This document shows positions 51,081 through 59,122 of a DNA stretch of 64,000 nt, one piece after another; position 1 is the stretch's first letter; the number at the start of each line of letters is the position of its first letter. The notes beneath the pieces are model-generated. The model was not told where the DNA came from, ran no database searches, and was given only the letters and a program-made list of their open reading frames with translations. The stretch covers positions 4,582 through 68,581 of the forward strand of contig DKVF01000031.1 of NCBI GenBank assembly GCA_002491065.1. Reading direction: 5' to 3'. This DNA is from Peptococcaceae bacterium UBA7185. Lineage in GTDB: Bacteria; Bacillota; Peptococcia; Peptococcales; Peptococcaceae. Both the position numbers and the translations under genes were made by a program.

Positions 51081-52265
51081 ATGCGAAAATTATTCACTTC
51101 TGAATCTGTAACAGAAGGACATCCAGATAAGATGGCAGATCAGATTTCTGACGGAATTTTAGATGCCATTCTGGAAAAAGACCCCATGGCCCGTGTGGCC
51201 TGTGAAACATTTCTGACCACAGGAATGGCATTGATTGCTGGTGAAATCAGCACCAACTGTTATGTGGACATGCCTAAAATTGTGCGGGAAACCATTCGTG
51301 AAATCGGTTATACCAATGCGACATACGGTTTCGACTGCAATACCAGCGCAGTATTGACCTCCATTGACGAGCAGTCCCCGGATATTGCCATGGGCGTGGA
51401 CAAGGCGTTGGAAGCCAGAGAAGGCGAATTTGATGAGATTGACGCCATTGGCGCTGGGGATCAGGGTATGATGTTTGGGTATGCCACCAATGAAACGGAA
51501 TGCTATATGCCTATGCCTATTTATCTAGCCCATGGCTTGACAAAGCGTTTAACAGAGTTGCGCAAATCCGGTGAGATTCCTTATTTGCTGCCCGATGGAA
51601 AATCCCAGGTGACTGTGGAATATGAGGATGATAAACCAGTTCGTGTGGATGCGGTGGTTGTTTCTACACAGCACAAAGGGGAAGCGACCTTGGAGCAGAT
51701 TCGCCAGGAGGTGATTGAAAAGGTGATTAAACCGGTGATTCCTGCGAAATTCCTTGATGAAAATACAAAATATTTTGTGAATCCCACAGGGCGTTTTGTG
51801 ATTGGCGGCCCTCAGGGGGACACTGGTTTGACCGGCCGCAAGATTATCGTGGACACTTATGGCGGTATGGCACGGCATGGCGGCGGCGCTTTCTCCGGCA
51901 AGGACTGCACAAAGGTGGATCGCTCTGGAGCTTATGCGGCGCGGTATGTAGCGAAAAATGTGGTGGCTGCAGGTTTGGCAGACCGCTGTGAGGTGCAGTT
52001 GGCTTATGCTATTGGCGTAGCCCGTCCGATGTCGGTGCTGGTGGATACCTTTGGCACCAATAAAGTGGATGAAGAGAAAATTGCCAAGGCTGTGTTGGAG
52101 ATCTTTGATTTGCGCCCGGCAGGAATCATCCGCGATTTGGATTTACGCCGTCCAATCTATAAACAAACCGCTGCTTACGGTCATTTTGGCCGTACTGATT
52201 TGGATTTGCCGTGGGAACGAACCGATCGTGTGGAGGCATTAAAGAAAGCAGTTGCCGCTCAGTAA
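51081..52265 (+). CDS. metK: S-adenosylmethionine synthetase
   Basis: A 394-residue enzyme making SAM from methionine and ATP. Signatures are [56 protein letters not shown] and [32 protein letters not shown] 51081 has AAGGAG about 10 bases upstream; an in-frame ATG at 51039 would add a non-conserved leader. No SAM riboswitch is visible in the 42-base gap after coaBC. No clear terminator follows. Confidence 0.96.
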   Translation: MRKLFTSESVTEGHPDKMADQISDGILDAILEKDPMARVACETFLTTGMALIAGEISTNCYVDMPKIVRETIREIGYTNATYGFDCNTSAVLTSIDEQSPDIAMGVDKALEAREGEFDEIDAIGAGDQGMMFGYATNETECYMPMPIYLAHGLTKRLTELRKSGEIPYLLPDGKSQVTVEYEDDKPVRVDAVVVSTQHKGEATLEQIRQEVIEKVIKPVIPAKFLDENTKYFVNPTGRFVIGGPQGDTGLTGRKIIVDTYGGMARHGGGAFSGKDCTKVDRSGAYAARYVAKNVVAAGLADRCEVQLAYAIGVARPMSVLVDTFGTNKVDEEKIAKAVLEIFDLRPAGIIRDLDLRRPIYKQTAAYGHFGRTDLDLPWERTDRVEALKKAVAAQ

Positions 52266-52398
52266 GCGTAGAAGAAAGACAACGGACCAAGTGGAAATGG
52301 GGATATTGTAAAGCTGAAATATACAGAGAAACTATCAATCTCAAAGGATGAGGCAGGAGAATATTTGTAATTTGGTTTACAATTTGCTACGTTTTCTC

Positions 52399-52426
52399 TT
52401 GTATAATCATAAAATAGTGATATGAT
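52399..52426 (+). promoter_or_regulatory. Promoter of the ACT-domain gene
   Basis: TTGTAT (52399-52404) and an extended TG-A-TATGAT -10 (TATGAT 52421-52426), 16 bases apart and 35 bases before the ATG. A consensus TATAAT at 52402-52407 is an alternative -10. Confidence 0.45.
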
Positions 52427-52462
52427 AACAGTAGAACTTGATCTTGTGAAGGAGAGATTGCG

Positions 52463-52912
52463 ATGTCAGTAAAACAAATTTCCGTATTCTTGGAGACGAC
52501 AACGGATGGATTGATGGAATTTACCAAGGTTTTGCAGGAAAGTGATATTGATATTCGTGCCTTTTCTATAGCAGAGGCACCGGATTTCAGTATTGCACGG
52601 GTAATTGTGGATGATTTTGAACGCACACAGGCTGCTTTAAAAATGGCGGGCTATGTGACATCGGTGACATCGGTGATGGCCGTTGCCATTCCTGACCGCG
52701 CAGGCGGTTTATATGAGGTGTTAAACAGCTTTACTGAGGCAGATATTAATGTGAAATATACTTATGCTTTTACCGGACGGCAGAAGGGTTTGGCGTACAG
52801 AGTGTTCCGTGTAGATGATGAGGAAAAAGCCATTGCGGCTTTGCAGAAAAACCAGATACAGATTATTGATCAGGAGGATTTGCATTGTTCCACAGAAGGC
52901 GGATGTCTGTAA
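52463..52912 (+). CDS. Tandem ACT-domain amino-acid-binding protein
   Basis: A 149-residue protein made of two ACT domains: residues 1-70 (KQISVFLETTTDGLMEFTKVLQESDIDIRAFSIAE, with FSIARVIVDD) and 72-140 (VMAVAIPDRAGGLYEVLNSFTEADINVKYTYAFTG, then AYRVFRVDDEEKAIAAL). Such stand-alone proteins are usually small-molecule sensors of amino-acid metabolism. GAAGGAGAG lies upstream. It has its own promoter and terminator; neighbours give no target. Confidence 0.85.
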   Translation: MSVKQISVFLETTTDGLMEFTKVLQESDIDIRAFSIAEAPDFSIARVIVDDFERTQAALKMAGYVTSVTSVMAVAIPDRAGGLYEVLNSFTEADINVKYTYAFTGRQKGLAYRVFRVDDEEKAIAALQKNQIQIIDQEDLHCSTEGGCL

Positions 52913-52985
52913 GGTCTTGGGGAAAACGTAATATGGTAAATAAAACCGTTGTACGAGTAATCTGATATATTCACTGTTATAAGTC

Positions 52986-53029
52986 AAACAGAGAAACAAA
53001 TGATAAATCTTTTGTTTCTCTGTTTTTTT
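52986..53029 (+). terminator. Terminator of the ACT-domain gene
   Basis: AAACAGAGAAACAAA (52986-53000) pairs perfectly with TTTGTTTCTCTGTTT (53011-53025), followed by T's to 53029. Confidence 0.85.
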
Positions 53030-53184
53030 GTGAAGAAGTGAGCAAGCGGACATAGAAAAAATATAAAAGGTTCGGCAAACCAAACAACCGGGGAGGTTTA
53101 CATGCAAAGCATGGTAGTTTTAATGCTGAAAAAGAGACTGAATGGTTCGCTTTATGTGCGAGGCGCTTTTTATTTTTTTGACGC

Positions 53185-54351
53185 TCAATATGCTAATTTG
53201 TAAATGTTTAAGACATCTTTCCAGTGCAAAGGTTTTACGCCATGAATGGTATCTCCGTTTTTGGGGGCGCTTTTGGCCATGGTTTCCAGCATGGATTCAG
53301 GAATATTCAGTTCCCGCAATGTGGCAGGGATGCCTAAGGAAATGAAAAATTCTCTGGTTTTTTCAATGGCGGCGTTGGCAGTTCTCATAGCATCCCAGCT
53401 GCGCTCCAAATGCCAGACATTCCAGCCGTATTCGGCGAACATCTGTGCAGTGGAGTCGTCCAGAATGTATTTCATCCAGGCCGGAGTGAGAATAGCCAGA
53501 CCGGTGCCATGGGTGACATCGAAATAGGCGCTGAGAGCATGCTCCATTGCATGAACGCTCCAGGGACAATCTTTTCCGTTCTTCAACAAACCGTTGATTG
53601 CCAGGCTGGAGGCCCACATGAGATTGGCCCGCGCTTCATAATTTTCCGGTTCTTTTACAGCGATAGGGCCATAGTGAATACAAGTCTGCAAAATGCCTTC
53701 CGCCAAACGATTGATAAGGAAGGCACCGTCATGCAGGGTAAAATAGCTCTCAAATACGTGACTCATCATATCGGCAGTGCCTGCAGCTGTCTGCGCAGCG
53801 GGTACTGAGTAGGTATAAGTTGGGTCCAAAATGGAGAAACGGGGAATGAAATCAGGATGTCCCACGCCGTATTTTAAGTTTTGCTCAGTGTTGGTGATGA
53901 CAGCCATGGGGTCCATCTCTGAACCGGTGGCGGCTATGGTTAAAATCACGCCGATGGGCAATACATTTTGGCAGCGGGTGCTGTCTAAGACGATATCCCA
54001 GGGGTTTCCGTCATAATGGACGCTGCCAGCTACAACCTTAGCGCAGTCAATACTGCTGCCGCCGCCGACTGCCAGGATCAAATCAATATGATGGGCACGG
54101 CACAGCTCTACGCCGCGTATCACAGTTTCCAGACGCGGATTGGGCTCTACTCCCGATAATTCCCAAAAGGAAATATGTTCGGCGGCAAAGATGTCCATAA
54201 TTTTTTGATATATGCCATTGCGTTTGATGCTACCGCCGCCGTAAACCAAGAGTACGCGGTTGCCGAAACGCTGTAGTTGATTTGCCAGCTGGGAGATTTG
54301 TCCTTCTCCAAAGAATAAATCTACAGGCATGTGATAGTGAAAATTTTTCAT
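53185..54351 (-). CDS. Iron-containing alcohol dehydrogenase
   Basis: A 388-residue enzyme of the iron-dependent alcohol dehydrogenase family, closest in pattern to the NADH/NADPH-dependent butanol dehydrogenases (BdhA, YqhD). Seen are LLVYGGGSIKRNGIY, LAVGGGSSIDCAKVV and the metal-ligand blocks SHVFESYFT, HAMEHALSAYFDVTHGTGLA. ATG 54351 (minus) has GAGGTG 6 bases before it; an in-frame ATG three codons upstream is less well placed. It is divergent from uppP. The physiological substrate is unknown. Confidence 0.9.
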   Translation of the reverse strand: MKNFHYHMPVDLFFGEGQISQLANQLQRFGNRVLLVYGGGSIKRNGIYQKIMDIFAAEHISFWELSGVEPNPRLETVIRGVELCRAHHIDLILAVGGGSSIDCAKVVAGSVHYDGNPWDIVLDSTRCQNVLPIGVILTIAATGSEMDPMAVITNTEQNLKYGVGHPDFIPRFSILDPTYTYSVPAAQTAAGTADMMSHVFESYFTLHDGAFLINRLAEGILQTCIHYGPIAVKEPENYEARANLMWASSLAINGLLKNGKDCPWSVHAMEHALSAYFDVTHGTGLAILTPAWMKYILDDSTAQMFAEYGWNVWHLERSWDAMRTANAAIEKTREFFISLGIPATLRELNIPESMLETMAKSAPKNGDTIHGVKPLHWKDVLNIYKLAY

Positions 54352-54409
54352 AGGAAGCACCTCTTCGTGAAATTCTAAAACAGTATAAATCTAGTATAGC
54401 AAAAAATCC

Positions 54410-54438
54410 TTGTCACTGCCAGTTCCTTGGAGTAAAAT
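54410..54438 (+). promoter_or_regulatory. Promoter of uppP
   Basis: TTGTCA (54410-54415) and TAAAAT (54433-54438) with 17-base spacing, 31 bases before the uppP ATG. AGGAGG follows as ribosome-binding site. Confidence 0.65.
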
Positions 54439-54469
54439 ATACACAAATCATATTTTTCAGGAGGCGTTT

Positions 54470-55285
54470 ATGAGTTTTACAGATATTATAAAAGTGATTG
54501 TGCTGGGCTTTGTGCAGGGGATTACTGAGTGGCTGCCGGTAAGCAGCACAGGGCATTTGATTTTGTTTGATGCGTTTTTGCAGCTGCAGCAGTCGGAGGT
54601 GTTTGTGAATACCTTCTTTGTGGTTATTCAGCTGGGTTCTATTCTGGCGGTCATTGTGCTCTATTTTGAAAAATTAAATCCCTTTTCCCGACACAAAAAT
54701 TTTTTTGCCCGTCTGGAAACCATTGACTTATGGAAAAAAGTCATCGTGGCCGTCATCCCTGCGGCGGTGTTAGGGTTATTATTTGATGATATCATCAACG
54801 AGATGTTTTATAATCCTGTCACTGTAGCGGTGATGCTGATTGCCTACGGGATTTTATTTATTGTAATTGAAAACAGACGGCGTTATCCGACCTATCGGAG
54901 TTTGGAACAGCTGGATTACAGGACGGCAATTTTGATTGGCTGCTTTCAATCTCTGGCCTTAATTCCGGGGACATCCCGTTCAGGTGCCACGATTGTGGGC
55001 GCGTTGCTTTTGGGAACAGCTCGTCCGGTGGCTGCTGAGTTTTCTTTTTTCATGGCCATTCCTACCATGCTGGGGGCCAGTGCGCTGAAGCTTTTGAAAG
55101 CTGGGCTGTCCTTTACCCTAGCAGAATGGGTCTTGCTTTTGCTGGGTTCAGTTGTGGCGTTTATCGTTTCTGTGTTTGCCATCAGGTTTTTAATGAACTA
55201 CATTCAGCGCCATGATTTCAAGGTGTTCGGCTATTATCGTATCATTTTAGGGTTGCTGTTGATTCTTTATTTTGTTATATTGTAG
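54470..55285 (+). CDS. uppP: Undecaprenyl-diphosphate phosphatase UppP
   Basis: A 271-residue membrane phosphatase recycling the lipid carrier of cell-wall synthesis and conferring some bacitracin tolerance. Seven or eight hydrophobic segments are visible. The active-site motifs are [17 protein letters not shown] and [20 protein letters not shown] 54470 is chosen over an upstream in-frame start because CAGGAGG is properly placed. It stands between the divergent alcohol dehydrogenase and the CobW genes, with its own promoter. Confidence 0.95.
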   Translation: MSFTDIIKVIVLGFVQGITEWLPVSSTGHLILFDAFLQLQQSEVFVNTFFVVIQLGSILAVIVLYFEKLNPFSRHKNFFARLETIDLWKKVIVAVIPAAVLGLLFDDIINEMFYNPVTVAVMLIAYGILFIVIENRRRYPTYRSLEQLDYRTAILIGCFQSLALIPGTSRSGATIVGALLLGTARPVAAEFSFFMAIPTMLGASALKLLKAGLSFTLAEWVLLLLGSVVAFIVSVFAIRFLMNYIQRHDFKVFGYYRIILGLLLILYFVIL

Positions 55286-55322
55286 AATAAGATAAATAAA
55301 CTTGGGAAAGAGGATGGATTTT

Positions 55323-56351
55323 ATGGTAAAAGTAGATATTATTTCAGGGTTTCTGGGTGCAGGGAAAACGACGCTGATTCAGAAGCTACTAAAGGAAGCT
55401 TTGGCTGGTAAAAAGGTTGTACTCATTGAAAATGAGTTTGGTGAGATTGGCATTGACGGCGGATTTTTACAGGAAAGCGGTGTGGAAATTCGTGAGATGA
55501 ATTCGGGTTGTATTTGCTGCTCGCTGGTAGGTGATTTTAAGACTTCGCTGCAGGAAGTGCTGCATACTTATACGCCGGAGAGGATTCTTATTGAGCCGTC
55601 AGGAGTGGGGAAGCTTTCAGAGGTGGTACAGGCTGTCTCCGGCGTAGACGCTGAAATCGCTATTTCTGGAAAAGTAACCGTAGTGGATGTCAACAAGTGT
55701 AAATTATATCTGAAAAATTTCGGCGAATTTTTCCTGGATCAGGTGAAGGAAGCAGATACCATTTTGCTGAGCCGTACCGGTTCTGCCAGTGCAGAGAAAA
55801 TACAGCAGGCTGTGGATTTACTGCGTAGTCACAATGACCGTGCGTTGATTGTGACCACGCAGTGGGAACAGTTGGATGGGGAAGCGTTGCTGCAGGAAAT
55901 GGAGCGGACAGTGGATTTGGCGGATACATTGCTGGCAGAAGTAAAAGAACATCATGACCATGTACACCATCACGGTCATGAACATCATCACGATCATGGG
56001 GAACATTGCGATTGCGGTCATGAACACCATCACGATCATGGAGAACACTGCAGCTGCGGCCATGATCATCACGCCGATGAAGTGTTTATGAGTTGGGGCA
56101 TGGAAACGCCGGCAGTTTATGCGGAAGAGCAGGTAAAAGAAATGCTGCAGGCACTGGCGCAGGAAGAAACCTATGGGATTGTATTGCGCGCCAAGGGGAT
56201 GCTGCCTGCCGCCGATAGCAGCTGGATTTATTTTGACTATGTGCCAGGCGAATGGGAACTTCGTCAGGGAAGTCCTGTTGTGACCGGAAAAATTTGTGTC
56301 ATTGGTTCTGCTTTAAAACAGGATGCGCTGCAAAAATTATTCCGGGCATGA
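55323..56351 (+). CDS. CobW/COG0523 GTPase with His-rich segment
   Basis: A 342-residue metal-chaperone-like GTPase. The Walker A motif is SGFLGAGKTTLI (about residue 8); next are IENEFGEIGIDGG and GCICCSL, the CxCC metal motif of the family; a PSGVGKL motif and DVNKCKLY follow. From about residue 208 a His-rich stretch contains repeated HHHDHGEHC/DCGHE units, probably a zinc or nickel store. The CobW C-terminal domain runs about 255-340. ATG 55323 is placed 9 bases after AAAGAGG. Its neighbours are a second CobW GTPase and a zinc enzyme (carbonic anhydrase), suggesting metal delivery (inference). Confidence 0.88.
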   Translation: MVKVDIISGFLGAGKTTLIQKLLKEALAGKKVVLIENEFGEIGIDGGFLQESGVEIREMNSGCICCSLVGDFKTSLQEVLHTYTPERILIEPSGVGKLSEVVQAVSGVDAEIAISGKVTVVDVNKCKLYLKNFGEFFLDQVKEADTILLSRTGSASAEKIQQAVDLLRSHNDRALIVTTQWEQLDGEALLQEMERTVDLADTLLAEVKEHHDHVHHHGHEHHHDHGEHCDCGHEHHHDHGEHCSCGHDHHADEVFMSWGMETPAVYAEEQVKEMLQALAQEETYGIVLRAKGMLPAADSSWIYFDYVPGEWELRQGSPVVTGKICVIGSALKQDALQKLFRA

Positions 56352-56362
56352 GGAAGGTGGAC

Positions 56363-57298
56363 ATGATGACGATTCCCGTATATTTTATCAATGGTTTTTT
56401 GGAAAGCGGCAAGACTGAGTTTATCAACTATACCATTGAGGAAGATTATTTCAAGATTGATGAGCTGACCTTGATTATTGCCTGCGAGGATGGGGAAGTG
56501 GAGTATGATCCGGAGGCACTGTACAATGGAAATGCGGTATTGGAGCGATTAGAGGCGGAGACAGACTTTACGATAAAAAATTTGACTGCACTGGCCAAAA
56601 AACATGATCCCGAGCGGATTATTATCGAATATAACGGTATGTGGAATCCAAAAGATATTTTGTTGCCCCGCGATTGGCATATGGAGGAGCAGATTACCTT
56701 GATTGACGCCACAACCTTTCCAGTATATTATGCCAATATGAAATCCCGCATTGGGGAGATGGTGCGCAATGCCGATGTGGTTGTGTTCAACCGTTGTGAC
56801 GGTGTAGAAGATTTACCTAGTTTTCGCCGCAGTATTCGGGCAGTGAATCAGTTTGGGGATATTATCTTTGAGGATTCTTACGGGGAAATTGACGATTTAG
56901 GGGAAGAGGATTTACCCTATGACTTAGAAGAGCCCCATTTGACTTTGGAGGATCATACCTATGCTATCTGGTATCTGGATGCCATGGAACGGGCAGAACG
57001 TTATGTGGGAAAGACTGTGGAATTTGACGGTATGGTGATGCATGGCGAGGAATATCCAGAGGGCTGGTTCATTCCTGGACGCATTGCCATGGTTTGCTGC
57101 GAAGAGGATGTAGCCTTTCTGGGGTATCCCTGCTATTGGGAGAAGGAGAGTCAGTTGCGGGATCAGCAGTGGGTACATGTGAAGGCGCGTGTTGCAGTGG
57201 AGGAATGGTTTGAGTATGAAGGAGAAGGTCCAGTGCTGTATGTAGAATCACTGGAACGCTGTGAGCCGCCAGAACAATTGGTGATCAACATCAGCTAG
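56363..57298 (+). CDS. Second CobW-family GTPase
   Basis: A 311-residue P-loop protein with FINGFLESGKTEFI (Walker A) and IIEYNGMWNPKDIL, VVFNRCDGVEDL (NKxD-like as NRCD). The CxCC motif is not in its usual place (ACEDGE instead), and there is no His-rich stretch. The C-terminal half (about 200-311: VGKTVEFDGMVMHGEEYPEGWFIPGRIAMVCCEEDVAFLG) resembles the TIGR03943/DUF1980-type domain of a family often seen beside CobW permease partners. It starts 11 bases after the first GTPase, with GGAAGGTGG upstream, and ends 23 bases before the carbonic anhydrase. Possibly a metal insertase. Confidence 0.75.
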   Translation: MMTIPVYFINGFLESGKTEFINYTIEEDYFKIDELTLIIACEDGEVEYDPEALYNGNAVLERLEAETDFTIKNLTALAKKHDPERIIIEYNGMWNPKDILLPRDWHMEEQITLIDATTFPVYYANMKSRIGEMVRNADVVVFNRCDGVEDLPSFRRSIRAVNQFGDIIFEDSYGEIDDLGEEDLPYDLEEPHLTLEDHTYAIWYLDAMERAERYVGKTVEFDGMVMHGEEYPEGWFIPGRIAMVCCEEDVAFLGYPCYWEKESQLRDQQWVHVKARVAVEEWFEYEGEGPVLYVESLERCEPPEQLVINIS

Positions 57299-57321
57299 AA
57301 AATAGAAAGGGGTTATGACCT

Positions 57322-57894
57322 GTGAGTAATACCATGGAATCTTTTTTGGAATACAATAGAAATTTTGTGGCGGATAAACAGTACGAGCACTATACAACCA
57401 GTAAGTATCCCGACCGCAATGTGGCCATTGTGGCTTGTATGGATACCAGGCTGACAGAATTATTGCCAGTGGCATTGGGGATTAAAAACGGCGATGTAAA
57501 ACTGATTAAAAATGCTGGCGGTGTGGTGATGGCACCTTTCGGCAGTGTGATGCGCAGTCTCTTGGTAGCTGTATATGAGTTGGGCGTCACCGAGATTATG
57601 ATTATCGGGCATTATGATTGCGGTGTGCAGCATATGGATGGTGATTTGATGCTGGAGCATATGCGCCAGCGGGGCATCAGCCAAAAGAGCATTGATTTCC
57701 TGGATTACTGTGGCTTTAGTGTGAAGAAATGGCTGACTGGTTTTTCCTGTGTGCAGGAGGCGGTACAGCAAAGCGTGGAGTTGGTAAAGGATCATCCGTT
57801 ATTGCCCAAGGATGTCGTGGTGGCCGGTTTTATTATGGACCCGGTTACCGGAAAACTGGATCGAGTAGAGGATGCACAGAAGGAAAAATTGTAA
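57322..57894 (+). CDS. Beta-class carbonic anhydrase
   Basis: A 190-residue zinc enzyme interconverting CO2 and bicarbonate. Zinc ligands are visible in CMDTR (Cys, Asp/Arg dyad) and in GHYDCG (His and Cys). NAGGVVMAPFGSVMRSLLVAVYELG is the usual core. The start is GTG 57322 behind AAAGGGG; ATG 57334 would lose little. It follows the two CobW GTPases and could be their metal client (inference). Confidence 0.9.
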   Translation: MSNTMESFLEYNRNFVADKQYEHYTTSKYPDRNVAIVACMDTRLTELLPVALGIKNGDVKLIKNAGGVVMAPFGSVMRSLLVAVYELGVTEIMIIGHYDCGVQHMDGDLMLEHMRQRGISQKSIDFLDYCGFSVKKWLTGFSCVQEAVQQSVELVKDHPLLPKDVVVAGFIMDPVTGKLDRVEDAQKEKL

Positions 57895-57916
57895 TTTATT
57901 TAAAAGAGCAAAACAA

Positions 57917-57945
57917 AGGGAGTGCAATCAATGCACTCCCTGTTT
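57917..57945. terminator. Convergent terminator between carbonic anhydrase and csp
   Basis: AGGGAGTGCA (57917-57926) pairs with TGCACTCCCT (57932-57941) around a 5-base loop. The T run is short on the plus strand and A-rich flanks give T's on the minus strand. Confidence 0.7.
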
Positions 57946-57993
57946 GTGTTCAAATCTTTAATATATATTAAAATCTAAGATATTAATTTACAA

Positions 57994-58191
57994 TTAAAGT
58001 TTAACAACATTAGCAGCCTGAGGACCTCTTGCGCCTTCAACTACTTCGAATTCAACTTCCTGGCCTTCGTCCAGGGTTTTGAAACCGTCTTGTTCAATAG
58101 CAGAAAAATGTACGAATACATCTTTACCGTCTTGACCTTCGATAAAACCATAACCTTTTTCTGCATTAAACCATTTTACTTTACCCTGCAT
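57994..58191 (-). CDS. Cold-shock protein
   Basis: A 65-residue single-domain CSD protein, the usual length. RNA-binding motifs are KGYGFIEG (RNP1) and VFVHFSAI (RNP2), with FNAEKGY and [22 protein letters not shown]. The ATG at 58191 (minus) has GAAAGGATG upstream; a longer frame start at 58230 is within the leader. Its 5' leader of about 50 bases carries a small hairpin (AGTTAC/GTAACT) next to the promoter. A role as RNA chaperone is known of the family. Confidence 0.95.
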   Translation of the reverse strand: MQGKVKWFNAEKGYGFIEGQDGKDVFVHFSAIEQDGFKTLDEGQEVEFEVVEGARGPQAANVVKL

Positions 58192-58245
58192 GTGAATCAT
58201 CCTTTCAAGATAGATAGCATAGTTACACATCGTAACTACTTATCT

Positions 58246-58251
58246 ATTATA
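58246..58251 (-). promoter_or_regulatory. -10 box of the cold-shock gene promoter
   Basis: TATAAT on the minus strand, 55 bases before the ATG at 58191. The perfect hairpin AGTTAC-GATGT-GTAACT lies directly downstream (58217-58233) in the leader. No strong -35 was seen. Confidence 0.5.
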
Positions 58252-58324
58252 ACGGTATCACAAATAAATGGCAAGGGCTTTTCAGTAATTTGTTAGAAAA
58301 ATATTCAAAACCTCTGAAAAAACC

Positions 58325-58855
58325 TTAATCAAGGGTAGGCTGAATCAGACCATACTGGTTATCTTTCCGTTTGTATACTACATTGATGCTGTTAGTGGCT
58401 GCGTTCAGGAACACAAAGAAGTCATGCTCCAATAGCTCCATCTGCATAATAGCTTCTTCTTCATCCATAGGTTTTACGACGAAGGTTTTGGTTTTAATTA
58501 CTTTGCCATCTTCTTCTGCGGCAGCAGGAGCATCAGAAGGAACTTCATTGATGGTCTGTACTTTGCTCTTGCGGTTGATTTTAGTCTTATATTTGCGAAT
58601 CTGCCGTTCCAGTTTGTCCACAACGCCATCAATGGATGCATACATATCATTGGTTTCATCTTCTGCCCGAAGAATGTAGCGGTTCAGAGGAATCATAGCT
58701 TCTGTGCGATGTAATCCTTTTTCAACGACTAATGTAACAGTGACATTCAAGTTAGCGTCCACAAAATATTTTTCAAGTTTAGCAAATCTTTTGTTGATAT
58801 AGTCGGTTAATGGTTCTGTTACCTGAGTGTTTTTGGCTTTTATTGTGATTTTCAT
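58325..58855 (-). CDS. hpf: Ribosome hibernation promoting factor (long form)
   Basis: A 176-residue long-form HPF that dimerises 70S ribosomes into inactive 100S particles. The N-terminal YfiA-like domain (1-100) shows TEPLTDYINKRFAKLEKYF and DMYASIDGVVDKLERQIRKYKTK. After a linker with DAPAAAEEDGK, the C-terminal dimerisation domain (about 120-176) has KPMDEEEAIMQMELLEHDFFVFLNAAT and VVYKRKDNQYGLIQP. AAAGGAG lies upstream. It is divergent from secA, unlike the tandem order common in Bacillus. Confidence 0.95.
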   Translation of the reverse strand: MKITIKAKNTQVTEPLTDYINKRFAKLEKYFVDANLNVTVTLVVEKGLHRTEAMIPLNRYILRAEDETNDMYASIDGVVDKLERQIRKYKTKINRKSKVQTINEVPSDAPAAAEEDGKVIKTKTFVVKPMDEEEAIMQMELLEHDFFVFLNAATNSINVVYKRKDNQYGLIQPTLD

Positions 58856-59045
58856 AAATGCCAGCTCCTTTCGAGTTAAAAAATTGTGTCACAGACGGAT
58901 AAAAAATATTTATCTGTTATTCATATTATGAACCATAAAGACGATTTTGTAAATGCTTTTTTTAAAAAAATATAAAAAAAGAAGGGCTACTTCTGTTGAA
59001 AAGGGAATTTATGTCTGAAAGATTGTTTCAAGATTAGATTGATTG

Positions 59046-59054
59046 TGATATAAT
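59046..59054 (+). promoter_or_regulatory. Extended -10 promoter of secA
   Basis: TG-A-TATAAT, 70 bases before the secA start. TTTCAA (59026-59031) at 17-base spacing is a moderate -35. Confidence 0.55.
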
Positions 59055-59122
59055 ATAAACTGCGAATAGTATGAAAAGCTCTGCCTGAACGCAGATGCAA
59101 ATATATTGAGGAGGGCAATTAC

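Noticed and set aside
51039..51081. A SAM riboswitch or other leader was looked for upstream of metK.
   Set aside because: Only 42 bases separate coaBC and metK, with no room or motif for one.
55958..56075. Repeated His/Asp/Gly-coding units in the CobW gene, considered as a possible CRISPR-like or satellite repeat.
   Set aside because: They are in frame and encode the usual His-rich metal-binding stretch.
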